A DNA stretch of 64,000 nucleotides, taken from assembly GCF_024713975.1 (NCBI RefSeq), contig NC_091095.1, positions 19,376,501 to 19,440,500 of the forward strand, written 5' to 3'. Position 1 is the stretch's first letter. Each line of letters opens with the position of its first letter. Source of the stretch: Paralichthys olivaceus. Lineage: Eukaryota; Chordata; Actinopteri; Pleuronectiformes; Paralichthyidae. The position numbers and the translations under genes were made by a program. Positions 1-16,257 of this stretch are shown here, in pieces. The notes below the pieces were generated by a model. The model was not told the DNA's origin. It ran no database searches and saw only the letters and a program-made list of their open reading frames with translations.

Positions 1-25
1 TTAATTTTGAACACTGGACCTTTAA
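1..25. mobile_element. End of a truncated TTAA-flanked MITE
   Basis: The first 25 bases match the terminal inverted repeat and flanking TTAA of the MITE copies at 4401-4751 and 28791-29164 (core CACTGGACCTTTAA). The rest of this copy would lie left of the window. The match is short but reads through the same terminal block. Confidence 0.55.
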
Positions 26-1290
26 GAACTCTCTCCTATCAATGTGAAACAAGTACCATAAAGCTTTTAAGTCATGAATGTATTTACTATTTCCTTTGTG
101 CACAGGTATTTAACATGGTCTAATTTCATTTGCAGCTTGACTAAAAACTGTATATGTATCATGTGCTTGTTTCAGAGCATATTGCACCAAATGTCTTATT
201 TTTTCCCCTTTTTTTAAGGGTGTTACACTCTACATACATTTTCCCTGTTGAAATACATTAATACCCAAGTGCCATACACATAACCTCCTAATAAGCTTCA
301 TACAGACATTTTAAAACACTTCAAAATACATGCTAGTGAATTTAACATTCAGTCCAGATAAAAACCAACTGTAAAATATTGGCTACTATTTTGATATGTA
401 AATGAGAAAACATCTCATGGACTGTGTGAGGGATGGATGGCTGAAATAAAAACTTTAATTCTTCAACAATATCAGTCCACTTTGGTTTTAAAATCTACAT
501 TATAGAGTTGTTTGTTTGGCTCACACTATTTTCATCTTGAGAATGATTACCTCCACAGAGGAGGTGTTTTCATGCGTGTTTGTTTGTTGTCCAGCAGCAC
601 TGAACAGATTAACTTGATGGAAGGATGTGGTATGTGTGGGGGAAGAATCCCTAAAAGTTTGCTGTGGATCTGGATCAGGCGACAGATCCTGGAATATTTT
701 TTCACTGTCTTTAACAGCGATGTTTGTAAGATAGGGCCATTTCAACATTGTCCTTCATTTCTCTGAGAATAATTCATGGATCTTGATGAAAAAAATCAGG
801 ACTGATGTTAATGAGTGTGGGAAAGTTTGTTCAGATCTAAATAAAAATGTGGCTCTACTGAGTTATTGGATGGATGGATGGATGGATATCAAGATAGACA
901 CACATACTTAGATAAATAGATGTACTTGATCCCAAAAATGAAAAGCTGTTACTGTTATAATATATTCTGAGATGGCTCACTCTGCAGGATGTGTACATTT
1001 TGTACAATGGGTATACTTTGAAGCTGATGCTGTATGTACTGTTGCTGTGTGTCCTGGAAAGTTGAGTGTATTTCTACTTTAGTTGAACCACAGTTAACTA
1101 ACCAGGATTTACTAATCGAGGACTGTACAGTTAGTGAAATACACGTGGATTGCATTCTGATCTCAGTCTTCATACTGTATCTCCCAGCAACACTCCGTGG
1201 GCTTCCAGTCTCCTTGCTCACGTTCCCGGTTACATAAAGACACCACGTGTTTCACCAGTGGAGGGAGGCGTTACCTGAGCGCAGAGGGGA
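26..1290. other. Upstream intergenic region, no gene seen
   Basis: I find no exon with good splice sites here. The region holds an old interspersed repeat (535-835) and a short GGAT tetranucleotide run near 870-889. The longest open frames are below 90 codons and resemble no protein I know. Confidence 0.6.
535..835 (+). repeat. Old teleost interspersed repeat, plus orientation
   Basis: This holds a diagnostic run of motifs: an ACCTCCACAGAGGAGGT palindrome-like start, a TGTTTGTTTG stretch, a GGATCTGGATCAGG block, then TTCACTGTCTTTAACA. The same motifs recur in reverse orientation at 2690-2945 and 44640-44830, and as scraps near 49935 and 52060. The family is widespread in fish genomes; I do not assign a name. 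Confidence 0.6.
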
Positions 1291-1299
1291 ACCAGAGAC

Positions 1300-1433
1300 T
1301 TTTCCTCCGCACATCCTGACACTTGCTGTTCCGCCTCCTTCTTCAGTGATTTAGCAGCCGGGCTACTGAACGTTAGCTTCCCTGTCACATCTACAACAAC
1401 CTGCTGGACAATCCGAGACTTCTGTAAACGCAG
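1300..1433 (+). promoter_or_regulatory. tmem205: Likely tmem205 promoter and non-coding first exon
   Basis: A GC-richer stretch ends in a good donor (CGCAG/GTAGGC after 1433). It lies about 970 bp upstream of the acceptor at 2406 that opens the first coding exon. This fits a 5' UTR exon of tmem205. The transcription start is not visible, so the left edge is approximate. Confidence 0.5.
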
Positions 1434-1799
1434 GTAGGCTGTCCTCTGGCTTCTTCCTGTCAAACATGTCCGCTCAGCAGTTTGTGAGGTGTTGTCTTAG
1501 AGGACGGTGAAACAACTCCAGAACTAGTGACGCTAACTTTACTCGAAGTTCACTTCAGCTAGCTGTTAGCAGCTAGTCGGTGCAGCTAGTCACTTCACGG
1601 GGACGTTTTACAACTGAGCCGATGGTTTACAAAAGGTGACTTTGAAGGTTTGTTGACGCCCACGTCAGTGTGTGTAGGGAGTGAGATCACAGAGCACTGT
1701 GTGTGTGTGTGCGTCCGTGCATGTGCGCGCGCGTTTGTGTAGCCTGCACACTGAGAGTTGTAGCTAGCCTTAAATTAGACGTGTAAGCAGTAGGCGTCG

Positions 1800-1801
<2 letters not shown>

Positions 1802-1882
<81 letters not shown>
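1802..1882. repeat. (TG)n microsatellite
   Basis: This is an uninterrupted GT run of about 40 units in intron 1 of tmem205. It opens a larger composite repeat that continues to about 2095. Confidence 0.95.
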
Positions 1883-1883
<1 letters not shown>

Positions 1884-2095
1884 ACCTATAGATTGAGGAC
1901 ATTTTGACTGGTCCTCACTTTCTGACCCACTTTAAATGGACTGTTGGGGGTTAAGACTTGGTTTTAGGGTTAGAGTTGGAACTAGGTCAAGGGTTAGAGT
2001 TAGCCATGTCATTTGGATGGTTAGGGTAAGGGGCTAGAGAATGTCCAACAAGTGTCCTCACTAAGATAGAGGAACAAATGTGTGTGTGTCTATAC
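1802..2095 (+). repeat. Composite teleost repeat: TG run plus GGTTAG-like degenerate unit
   Basis: After the TG run come GAGGACATTTTGACTGGTCC, then degenerate TTAGGGTTAGAG-type units, then GTGTCCTCACTAAGATAGAG and more TG. The same architecture appears on the opposite strand at 52829-53500. This is a common fish interspersed repeat and not a true telomere array. Confidence 0.65.
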
Positions 2096-2545
2096 TCCTG
2101 AAGTCTACACTCACTCACTCACTCACTCAAAGACAGCAGCACCAGTTTCCTTGACAACAATGCGGAAGTATCTGCAGCACACACTTATCTTCTGCACTGA
2201 TAAAACTGGCGGAAGTCAAACAGCCAGCTTTTGTTTGTTGTATTGATTTCAGGAGTTTAAACTGTCACATTGAGGCGTGTGGATGACTGGACTGTGTTTC
2301 AGTGTGCACATCAGAAATCTGCAGCTTACTTTCACTTGACGCAGTTTGCTCATAACATGTTGCACATTGTTATAATCTCTTTATGAGGTATTGGTTATGT
2401 TTGCAGAAGCTCTGAAGCGGAACACCCAGTGCCCTCCAGACCAGAAGACAAGGCATAAGGAGTACAGTGCTGCTGCTGCTGCTGCTCCTGCTGCGGACGA
2501 CAGTTGAGTCCTGATCACAGAAGAGAGGGAGGCTGAAGAGGAATC

Positions 2546-4278
2546 ATGTCCACCGACCAGGACCCAACGTTCACAGTCAAGCTGCTGCAGCTGCTGCTGC
2601 TCTCCACCTACTGGGGAATGCAGATTTGGGTCACCTTTATTTCAAGTTGGTACCAAGCACACACTGAAAAAAAGTGATTACTTTCATAAAGGTCTCTGCT
2701 TTATTTCTTGAAAAACCTGGATCTGCATCTGCCCACTTAATCAAATCTGCTCCCAAATTAAATGGGTTCTTCCCTGGCCCCCCACACTTTCACCAGTTGT
2801 TTTTGCATAATTCTGTGAATTTTTCCGGATCTACTTCAAAATGTAATGGGTTCTTCCTTGGGTGACATCTTACCTTGACAAAAAATGTCATGGAAATCGG
2901 TTCTGTAGTTTTGGCATAATTCTGCTAACTAACAAACACACGCTTAAAACATAAACTACTTAGCTGAGGTTACAAGTGAGGGTTGATAGAGAGAGAGTGG
3001 GAGAGGCTGGTAACTGTTCAGAGGTTTTGTGGTTATGCTGTATGCACAACAGAATCCTTTTCTGAAGTGGTCCTTCAGTGTGGTCTCCAGCAAACACTGA
3101 ATTTGTCTCAGTGGGTTTTTAGTATGTCCTCACACATGTATTAATAGTTGTTCAGTTATGTCTGGACCAGAGTGCCTCTCTCTGCCAGTTGTGAACAGGA
3201 CCTCATTGATCTTCACACCTGTAAAGCTGGCCACCTTTCACCTACACTCCTGCCCTGATTTTTCTTTGTTGTAGCTTAGTGAATACAATTATGCAGTTTG
3301 TAATAATTTAAGGTGTGTCTGCACTTATAGAGATGCACCATTCACATGCCTCTCTGCATGCTACAGAGCACAGCAGTACCCCTTGACCTCCAGTTCATTA
3401 CAACATCTGAGCTTCCTGCCAATAATCAACTACTAAGCTTATGTTTCTATCATGTTGGTACTGTGGTAGATTTATAAAATGGTCAACTTTAAACCTTAGA
3501 GAGGGAACAGGCAAAGTCGAGCATGCACCAAGCCGTTTGTTCATGAAATGCAGATATGACTAACTTCATGTACAAGTCACAAATGGAAACTTGAACCTTG
3601 TTATTTTCAGGAAAGTGTCCTTATTGTGGAAATTGTTATAGCAACTCTTTGACCATAAGAAAGTAGTGTTTTTATGTAAGAAGTTTACTGCAGTGCTAAT
3701 GAGTTGCTGTGATTTCTGCACAGGCTTTGTGATGGACAGCAACCTGAGCAGACACACGTACGGTTTTATTCAGAGTCGTCTTGTCCCGTTCTACCTTCAC
3801 CTGGGTTCAGCTTGTGCCTTCTTCAACCTCACCATCTACGCTGTGTATCACCCCAGCGACATGCTGGACGACAGAGAGTCCTTTCAGGTGTGTAGTGTCC
3901 TCCACATCCTCACATTGCGCTTAACCTGCATTTGTAGTCATACCTCAATATGCACTTCTGCTCTCTCCCCACCAGATCTTCATCTTCTTTGTGTCTGTGA
4001 CGGTTGCGGCGGTCAACGCCCAGTGGTTTGGGCAAATGACATCGGAGATCATGGCAGACATGCACCTCATTGAGCAGGCGTGCGGACTGGGGCAGGACAT
4101 CGGCCTGTCGTCTAACCGCGAAGCTTACGCCAAGCTGTGTGAGACGGATGTTAAATACAGACACCTCAGCAGTCGCCTGTGGCTGTACAGACTGCTGTCC
4201 TCCCTCTGTAATCTCTGCTGCATCGGCTGCAACTTCTACAGTCTCTGGTACTTAGCAGAGAACCTCGTCACTCTGTAA
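2546..4278 (+). CDS. tmem205: Transmembrane protein 205
   Basis: Coding exons are 2546-2645, 3724-3887 and 3976-4278. They join in phase to 567 nt, 188 aa, close to human TMEM205 (189 aa). The ATG lies in an exon opened by the acceptor at 2406, with a CTG-repeat-rich 5' UTR (about 2468-2495). Diagnostic pieces are WGMQIWVTF in the first helix, SRHTYGFIQSRLVPFY between helices 1 and 2, VNAQWFG in the third helix and SSLCNL in the last. The family is a small four-helix membrane protein; the human protein has been linked to platinum drug resistance and vesicle traffic, but its biochemical role is not settled. The 3' UTR takes in a MITE (4401-4751). Possible poly(A) signals are ATTAAA at 4400, AATAAA at 4632 inside the MITE and AATAAA at 4758 just after it. 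Confidence 0.93.
2690..2945 (-). repeat. Old teleost interspersed repeat, minus orientation
   Basis: Two partial repeats of the family seen at 535-835, in reverse orientation, share AATGGGTTCTTCC blocks and end in GGAAATCGGTTCTGTAG and CTAACAAACACACG. They lie in intron 2 of tmem205. Confidence 0.6.
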
Positions 4279-4400
4279 AACTCACACTGAGCAGCTGGAC
4301 TGTAACATCGCTGAGAAGTTGTCCGTTTCTTACCAACCTAGAAACCTTTTGTATCTAAGTTATATATCTAACATGCGTGGTCTGTGTCTCCACATCTGCA

Positions 4401-4751
4401 TTAAAGGTTCAGTGTGTAGAATTTAGTGACAATTAGTGGTGAAGTTGCATGTTGCAGCTGAAAACCCATCACCTCACCCTCTCCTTCCAAACTTGACAGA
4501 GAACCTGTGGTAGCCATCAGTTGTCATAGAAACTAAAAAGATGTTTAGTTTGTCCAGTTAAAGCTATTGTAAAAAACTTGGCGGCTTCCACAGAGAGGAC
4601 CTGCTCCTGATGTAAATATAAAGTATTTAAAAATAAAGAGCACAATCTAGGTTAAAGAAAACAACAATGTGTGCAGTTTGGATAAAACACACTAGGATCA
4701 ATTTCTGCCAATAGATCCCTTTCACCTAAATCTTACACACTGAACCTTTGA
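4401..4751. mobile_element. TTAA-flanked MITE, copy 1, in the tmem205 3' UTR
   Basis: Imperfect terminal inverted repeats (AGGTTCAGTGTGTAGAATTT left, AAATCTTACACACTGAACCT right) enclose about 310 bp of non-coding sequence. Flanks are TTAA and TTGA. It is closely similar to 28791-29164, including the shared block CACCTCACCCTCTCCTTCCA. TTAA target sites point to a piggyBac-like non-autonomous element, though the ends alone do not prove the superfamily. Confidence 0.75.
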
Positions 4752-4763
4752 TTAGAAAATAAA

Positions 4764-7700
4764 TTGAAAAAATCAGCTAGGTCCTGATGTTCTTCTATCT
4801 TGAAGAATAATGAAAGGATTTAGTTTCATGCAGAGATTTTATTCCCACTTCTTCAGTTTTGACAGTTATCGTCAGTGAAGCTGAATTTCTATCTGAAATG
4901 TTGTACGGAGACAAATCACTTCCTGCAATAAGCCTAATGACTTACCTTTCACCTAGTGTTGCTGAGGCTGGTGGCTGCCTCATGCTGGTGCCTGATTTAT
5001 TTTCACTGTAACTTTACCATGATAATATGGTAATGGAATCTAAAAGGGAATGTTTTTCAAATCCCAGAGAGAAAGCAGGCAGAAAATGTCTCAATGCACT
5101 AAACATACAGTGAATAGCTTTTTAATTTAAGCAACAGAAAGGCATGTTTGAGAAATCAGACTACTGCTGTGCTGCTCAGTCCTGCTCTCCCTGTTTGGGT
5201 GGAGTTTTTACACCTTGCTCACAGTGTCGTGTCACAGGTTAATCTGGCTCACCTGAATTCACCTGTGGGGCTGTATTTCCTCATTTCTGTTCAGAGTAAA
5301 ATCCTTTATCTTTCCTGGCTGCTGCTGCTGCTGCTGATATAAAAATACGATCAAACACTTAAAGTAAATGGCAAATCATAACCTCTGCAATCCATACAAA
5401 TCCCACTGGCTCCATTGATTTGATTGTTGTATTAGAAAAATAATTTATTGGTGTCATCATGATCCAACACTATATATTATGCATTTATCGTGAGAGGCTG
5501 AGCTCCAGCAGCACACAACCGCTCCTGTGGCTGTATCTGTGCTGCCGGTGCTCTTTATATCTCCTGATATATTTTAACATTAGCAGAGAAAACATCATGG
5601 AGACACACTTGTATAAGCCCAGTGCTTCTATCAGATATGACTTATGGAAATACACACAGGACTTCAAGGATGACTTCATGGTCATAAACCATCGCTAGAG
5701 CAACAGCAAAAGCTTCATATCTACAGCCTGTCACAATCTCGGCCACAGCTGTCTAGTTATCTTATTATTAGTCCGCCAGTTCATCCTGTAGTCTTAGGTG
5801 GGAGCTGTTACACATGTTTATAACATATTAAAAGATAAATTAAATTATCCAGCAATGCTCTATGCTGCTGTCAGAGCTCAGCCTTAATTTATGGCTGGGA
5901 GGGAATGCACCACAAGCAAAAGTGTCTGACAGCATAAGACATCTCAGCTGTCAACATCCTAGGATGATCTTCATAGATGTTGCCTTTCAAAACCACATCA
6001 GATATATTGTATGTATTGGTGAGGGATTTAAAAAAAATGTTTTGTGCTTAATTTTACAAGCCTTCATCCACATTCATATAAAATGGATTGAGCAAAATCA
6101 TTTTTTCAGTACATACTAGTTTGAGTTATGTGCTTTGCAATAATGTTCTCAGGTGTTAGAGCTTTTTTTGGCCACAGTCCATAGTTGCATCTGTGGTATG
6201 TTTGTTATATATTGTGTTGTCTCTGTGCACATTGAATGCCTGTTGACTAACTCCTCCCGGCTACGATGGCACTTCCTTGTTGTTACCTCCTCCTGAAGTG
6301 ATACTCCAGTTCTGTGACCTCTGTTCTTCTGGTATGTGTTTGATCCTGTAGGACACGTCCATTATACCAAAGTAAAAAAATACTTGAACACAGATGCACA
6401 GCGGTAATCGGGGCTGAGTACAGACTTTGTTCCTCTCTCCTTCTTTTTAATAGTTTGTTCAGACTGGACTGATAAAGGTGCTTATTATCTGCCCGTTAAT
6501 GGCAAAAACAATGCAATAATATAACTTGGTTGTTGTTTTAAATTCCACTGTTTGTCTAATTTAATAAACTTTGGATACATCAATATAAACATAAAAGCGA
6601 TTATGAAGTTTTAGATATTCTTACATTAGTTTTTTGATGATGTTAAAGATAATGGGTTAAAATTGTTATGGTTGTGGGTTTGTATTAAATATGTTTTTAC
6701 CTGTATGTTTTTTTACATTAAAAAAAAAGTTCTTAAATCTTAATCTTCAGCCCATTTTATTAAATTTGTGTCTATATTTTAGCACACAAGAAAAATGGTG
6801 TTACTTAGTAAAGTCACAGTGGCACATATTCCGTTTTTGTCTCTGTACCTTCATGTACTGGATTTAAATGTAACAATGAAACTGAATTTACTTTTATCTT
6901 AAAGTCTGTTGGAGGATGTTCACATATATTTCAGATGAACAGTGAAAATATTTAGCCCTTTGCAGTCTTACACTGCTTATTGGTGAATCCACTGTGCTCA
7001 CTGTGTACAGCTGCTTTTTCTAAGTGAGGCAATAATGTAAATAAGACATCTTTACCTCACGTGGTCTGATTTCCAAGTTTGAAAATGTCTGATTTTAGTG
7101 ACATCTAGTGGTAGAAACAGAAAAAAACATTGATGAGATAAAATGCAGTTCTCACAGGTAGTCTCAGAATATGTTGAAAGCTACCAAAATCCCTTTGTTT
7201 TTAACAAATACAAAGAGTCCATTGTGTCAACAGGTTTGTTTTAATGTAAAAATACATCACTGTTTTCCAGCTAAAAATCCATCGTTACTGTGAGATGAGA
7301 TCACCATCCACACTTAACAAGTCATACCATCTATAAAAGTGAATATTAGTCTAAAAAAGTAATAAATATAAAATGATGTAGATAAAAATGTTTTAAAAAA
7401 AGGAAGAAAAAAGACAATACTCGTACCTGACTACTTAAGGTTAAGATAACCATGTTTCTCTTGAAATAACCTAAAATTTACATTTCAAGTACGATAATCT
7501 CATATATCAACATATAAATGTAGGTGAGGCATTCAGTTTCAGCCTTTTGCAGGAGCTACCTCAGTTAAAAGTGCGATAACACTGTGTCAAAAATGAAAAG
7601 AAATGGGTCCCCTTGTTTGTTAATTCTGCATAAAGAGAATCACTGACATCCACAACAAACATTCAACTGTTAACTTTAAATTATGTCCCAAGAGGAGGCA

Positions 7701-8410
7701 GCAACAATATTAAAAGCCACAATCCTTGATGGGAATTGACAGCCCACTGCACATCCATTTTGGGTGTTTATAGGATGAGGTTCGATCACTGTCATTTTGC
7801 CGTCCATCTGTAAAACGCTTGTAACAGTGTATCCGCAAAACTCAAAAAGAAGTACGTAAATCTGAAATAACAGACAATGACAGTGCCAGTGCATCTCACT
7901 GTTCTTAGAAGGCATCTATAGTTACATTTCTTGTAAACAGCAAAAACAGAAAAATAAGGATTGTGCCTTTAAAATAAGCATTACATACTATTCCCACGAT
8001 TCATCAGTAAACACCCAAGCTTCTAACGATCGGTCGCTCCAGCTGTTCGCTGTTGTGTTCAGGAAACTTACATCATCCCAACATTTACTGTTTAGTCTGT
8101 CAAACTGTCAAAGATTGTTCTAACATAAATATCACTGCTTCCATGTTTCCCTTCTTAAAACTCACAAGCACAGTATCAAAATACAAATATTTAAAAAGAA
8201 AACTACATCAAAAAATATAAATCAACCCACAATCCCACTGGAGGGGTTCCTTACCATGGCAACAGCAGAAGGAGTCATGGTGAAGGCATTGATTTCACCA
8301 TAACACCGTTCTATCAGCTTTGTCTCTAAAAGAGTCCATAAATAAAAGTCGTGCTAAAAATAGAATTTTCTTGTTCGTCAGCATAAAAATAATTAAATCC
8401 AGTGTCTCTG
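4764..8410. other. Intergenic region and probable slc35d1 3' UTR
   Basis: No coding exon is recognisable between tmem205 and the stop codon of slc35d1. The part next to slc35d1 (roughly 7300-8410) is probably its long 3' UTR, read leftwards; I could not fix its end. Short AT-rich and poly-A/T tracts occur throughout. A stretch near 7094-7117 (TTAGTGACATCTAGTGG) resembles part of the MITE interior but is too short to call. Confidence 0.5.
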
Positions 8411-12964
<4,554 letters not shown>

Positions 12965-13157
12965 CCCCGACAAGTTCTCACTCCTCTCTGACTGTCGGCT
13001 CTTCCCCTGCCATCACGGCACCGCCACACGCACACACATGCACATGCGCGAGCACGCACACACACGTTTCACAACTTCCGCCCCCTCAGGGGTCTGAACA
13101 TCACAACACCCAACTTTCTTCTGCTGGTTTATTGTATCTGCGCAGCCAACACCTGGC

Positions 13158-13241
<84 letters not shown>

Positions 13242-13260
13242 TCACACACACACACACACA

Positions 13261-13310
<50 letters not shown>

Positions 13311-13412
13311 CTCTCTCACACACTCACACACATACACACACACACACACACACTCTCTCTCTCACACACACACACTCACACTCACACCCTCTCACACACA
13401 CACACACACACT
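13158..13412. repeat. Compound (CA)n-(CT)n microsatellite
   Basis: CA runs alternate with CT runs several times over about 250 bp. The array starts about 190 bp upstream of the slc35d1 start codon. Its apparent open frames are repeat artefacts. Confidence 0.95.
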
Positions 13413-14317
13413 CACCTGAAGCAGGAGCTGGATGGAGCAATTTACTGAGATCGAGTGAACCCTCATCTGAAACAAATCGGAAGTGATTTTACAGTAGTTA
13501 ATGATAAGACTTTAATGACGGAGTGAAAACATCAACATGCAAAATTATTAAAAAGTGTCTCATTTATAAAAAATATTTTGACTCTTAATTCAGAACCTTA
13601 TAATCCGTTCAGCAGCAGTTGGGAATAGAGACTTCTTTGTTAAGCGTCTTCAAGCTTTGTGCTGGATTTGAGCCATTTATCCCATTCTTCCTGGAACATC
13701 CTCTCAATTGCAATTAGTTCCTACCATGTAAGTATAACAAATTCACTGCAATATCTTAAAATAACTGTCGCTAATGTCAGATGCTCCTTGTAAAGTCACT
13801 TGTGTTTCAGTGCAACAAAGGATATACAGTTGTCATAATTTTAAGATAAAAGCGTAAAAAGATTGTACTGCTTAAGACTCCAATACACTGTTGCTGCACG
13901 TTCTTGCCTTTAGCTGGACGACCAACCCATTTTTCTTGTGCTATTTAGCATGATGGAGAAATAAATGGAAAGCAAGGAAATTTTATGCATAAAGCACCTT
14001 TCATACAAAGAACTAGATTCAAGGTGTCGAAAAATAGGATTCAAAGTATTACAGTCCTCTGGAGAGGAAATGGAGCATCAAAGCAAAGCTTTGAGCTTTA
14101 CTCTAATTATAAATGACCAGTGAATGAAGGCCAGCTTCCTGACCTGACCCATGTGTATTTTGGCAGGTGGTTGTGAGAGAAAAACCTGACGTGTCTCTGA
14201 TAAGAAGTGTCTCTCTGCATGTGCCACGTTGTCAAACAGAGAGCTCAGTTGTTGAATCAAACACGTTTCCTTTTTGACGAGAAACAGCAGCAGCAGACGT
14301 CCAATCTGACCTGAGCC
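13413..14317. other. Region upstream of aqp12, no gene seen
   Basis: Non-coding sequence between the compound microsatellite and the aqp12 start. The last hundred or so bases presumably carry the aqp12 promoter and 5' UTR, but I see no clear core element. Confidence 0.5.
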
Positions 14318-15823
14318 ATGTCTGGACTGAACGCATCACTCGGATACTTTGTGACTCTGGTGATTTTTGCAGCCTCAGTTCGAACATTTCTTAAAAAATG
14401 GCCCCAGTTAAGCTTTGTTCTGGAGTTTGCCTCCTCTTTCATGCTGGTGGGCTGTTGGCTGGAGGTGCAGACCATAGTAGAGGTGGGTCAGTGGGCTGGG
14501 GGCTTGGGTCCTGATGTGACTGTGACCATGCTGTTTGTGGTCCTGCTGACCCACGGTGTGGTCTGTGGTGGAGCATCAGGGAATCCTAACCTGGTTGTGC
14601 TGAGCTTCCTGCAGCTGGAGGCCTGCATTCTTCCCACGCTGCTGTCGGTCATGTCCCAGTTCCTCGGGGCCCATCTAGCCCTCTTTATTGCTGCGTACTA
14701 CTGGAGCCTGGAGCTGACTGACATGCACATGATCAAAAACCTGATGGCTTCATCTTGCAGCACTTCCCTGCTGGTCTCTTTGCTTCAGGGTTTTTTTACA
14801 GAGTGTGTTTGTGCTTGTATCTTTCACCTCGTCCATCTAAACCTGCAACGCAGATCTGCTTTGATCCGGGTCCCTCTGATCGCTGTCCTCCTCACATTCC
14901 TGTCCCAAACAGGTAAATTTGAGCAGAACCTGGAGCATTCATCTCTAAAATGACCCTTCAAAACTTCCCTTATACAACAAAACTTTGTATTTATCAAAAA
15001 GAGAAAACGAGAGCAGGAAAAATGGAGACAAAAATATACATACATATAAAAAAAAATTTAACAAAACATTTAGGATATCAGATTTCTCTCTCCTGTGGCT
15101 CAGTAAATATGCAGTAATCTGAGATCAGTGTGTGTACCACAAGGTAACAATAGGAAAAAAAAAACATTAGACCAGAAGTTTATTTCCACTCTTCAGTAAT
15201 GAGTCGGTTACCACCAGGGTCGTGCTTCAGTTTTTTCTTTTAATGAAGAAGAAACTTACAACAGATGTTCAGACTGTGACATGAAATAATCACACAAAAT
15301 GTTTTCAATCACTTGTTTACAATCAAATTATTAATAAGATTAAATCAATTGGTCTCCACCTTCATTTTCTTATCATACATTTAAAGCTCTGAGCTTTAAA
15401 TGTTTGTATTTTGGACAGTTATAAAAAAATGTTGTCCCCTTTCTTTTGCATAAAGAAAAACTAACAAATTTGATTTTCCTTTTTGCAGCCAGCGGCTTCA
15501 CCTCAGCTTATATAAATCCATCTTTGTCTTACGGCCTCACCTTCCACTGCCCTGGATTTACCCTCACAGAGTACATGGTGGTCTACTGGCTGGGCCCGCT
15601 CACGGGTAAGCTATAATTAAATTCAATATACATGCATGTCAGTGTCAGTTCTTCAAAGTGAACACTCTGCTTACAGTGACTGGTCTGTTTTCTAGGCATG
15701 ATCCTGGCTCTGCTCTTGTACATGGGTCATATTCCAAGGATTTTTGCCAAGAACCTTCTCTATTTCCAGAAGACTCGTTTCAGAGTGCCCAAAGGAGACA
15801 AAGGAGAGAAGAAGAAAATGTGA
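14318..15823 (+). CDS. aqp12: Aquaporin-12-like channel (superaquaporin)
   Basis: Exons 14318-14912, 15489-15605 and 15696-15823 join in phase to 840 nt, 279 aa; human AQP12A has 295 aa. The N-terminus MSGLNASL, the block LMASSCSTSL, and the end TEYMVVYWLGPLTGMILALL with LYFQK match AQP12 better than AQP11. The family is unorthodox aquaporins of intracellular membranes; mammalian AQP12 is expressed in pancreatic acinar cells. Both pore boxes are altered: the first is N89-P90-N91 and the second N208-P209-S210. Human AQP12, as I recall it, has NPT then NPA. The C-terminus is short and lysine-rich (GEKKKM). It lies tail-to-tail with rpp21. Confidence 0.92.
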
Positions 15824-16194
15824 AAGAAACTACAATCAGCCCTTTAGGAAAGTAGATAATAGATAACAATTGGTCAAGATATTTTTACCTCAACCTAACA
15901 AGCATCTGCAAACTGTCAAATAATTGTGATAAACAATAATAATAATAACATTAATACCTAAAATGTACAAACTTTCACAATTGTTTTCTGCTATTTTCAA
16001 TGAAATCTAGAGCATTTGGTGGCATCAAGAATGACTCCATAACAGGCAGTGATACAAGCTACAGATGGTTCAGAGGCCAAAACATATTCTAAATCAACAG
16101 AATGGAATTAATGTAAAACAGAAGTGAAGAGTTGGCTTTTAGAAACATACAGCAGCTTCCTCTGATTCTGCGTGTTCAACACAGCAGCATATAC

Positions 16195-16200
16195 TTTATT
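16195..16200 (-). promoter_or_regulatory. rpp21: Poly(A) signal of rpp21
   Basis: TTTATT on the plus strand reads AATAAA on the minus strand, about 58 bp past the rpp21 stop codon. Confidence 0.6.
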
Positions 16201-16257
16201 TAAAAAAAAAGAAACATCAGTCATCAAAATATCAAAGTCAGAAGAGAGAAACTGCTG

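Noticed and set aside
7094-7117. Further MITE fragment
   Set aside because: Only about 20 bases match the element's interior, and neither terminal repeat nor TTAA flanks are nearby.
13132-13419. Open frames of alternating Thr-His and Ser-Leu residues
   Set aside because: They are direct translations of the CA/CT microsatellite. The same applies at 1687-1902, 10647-10963 and 52765-52956.
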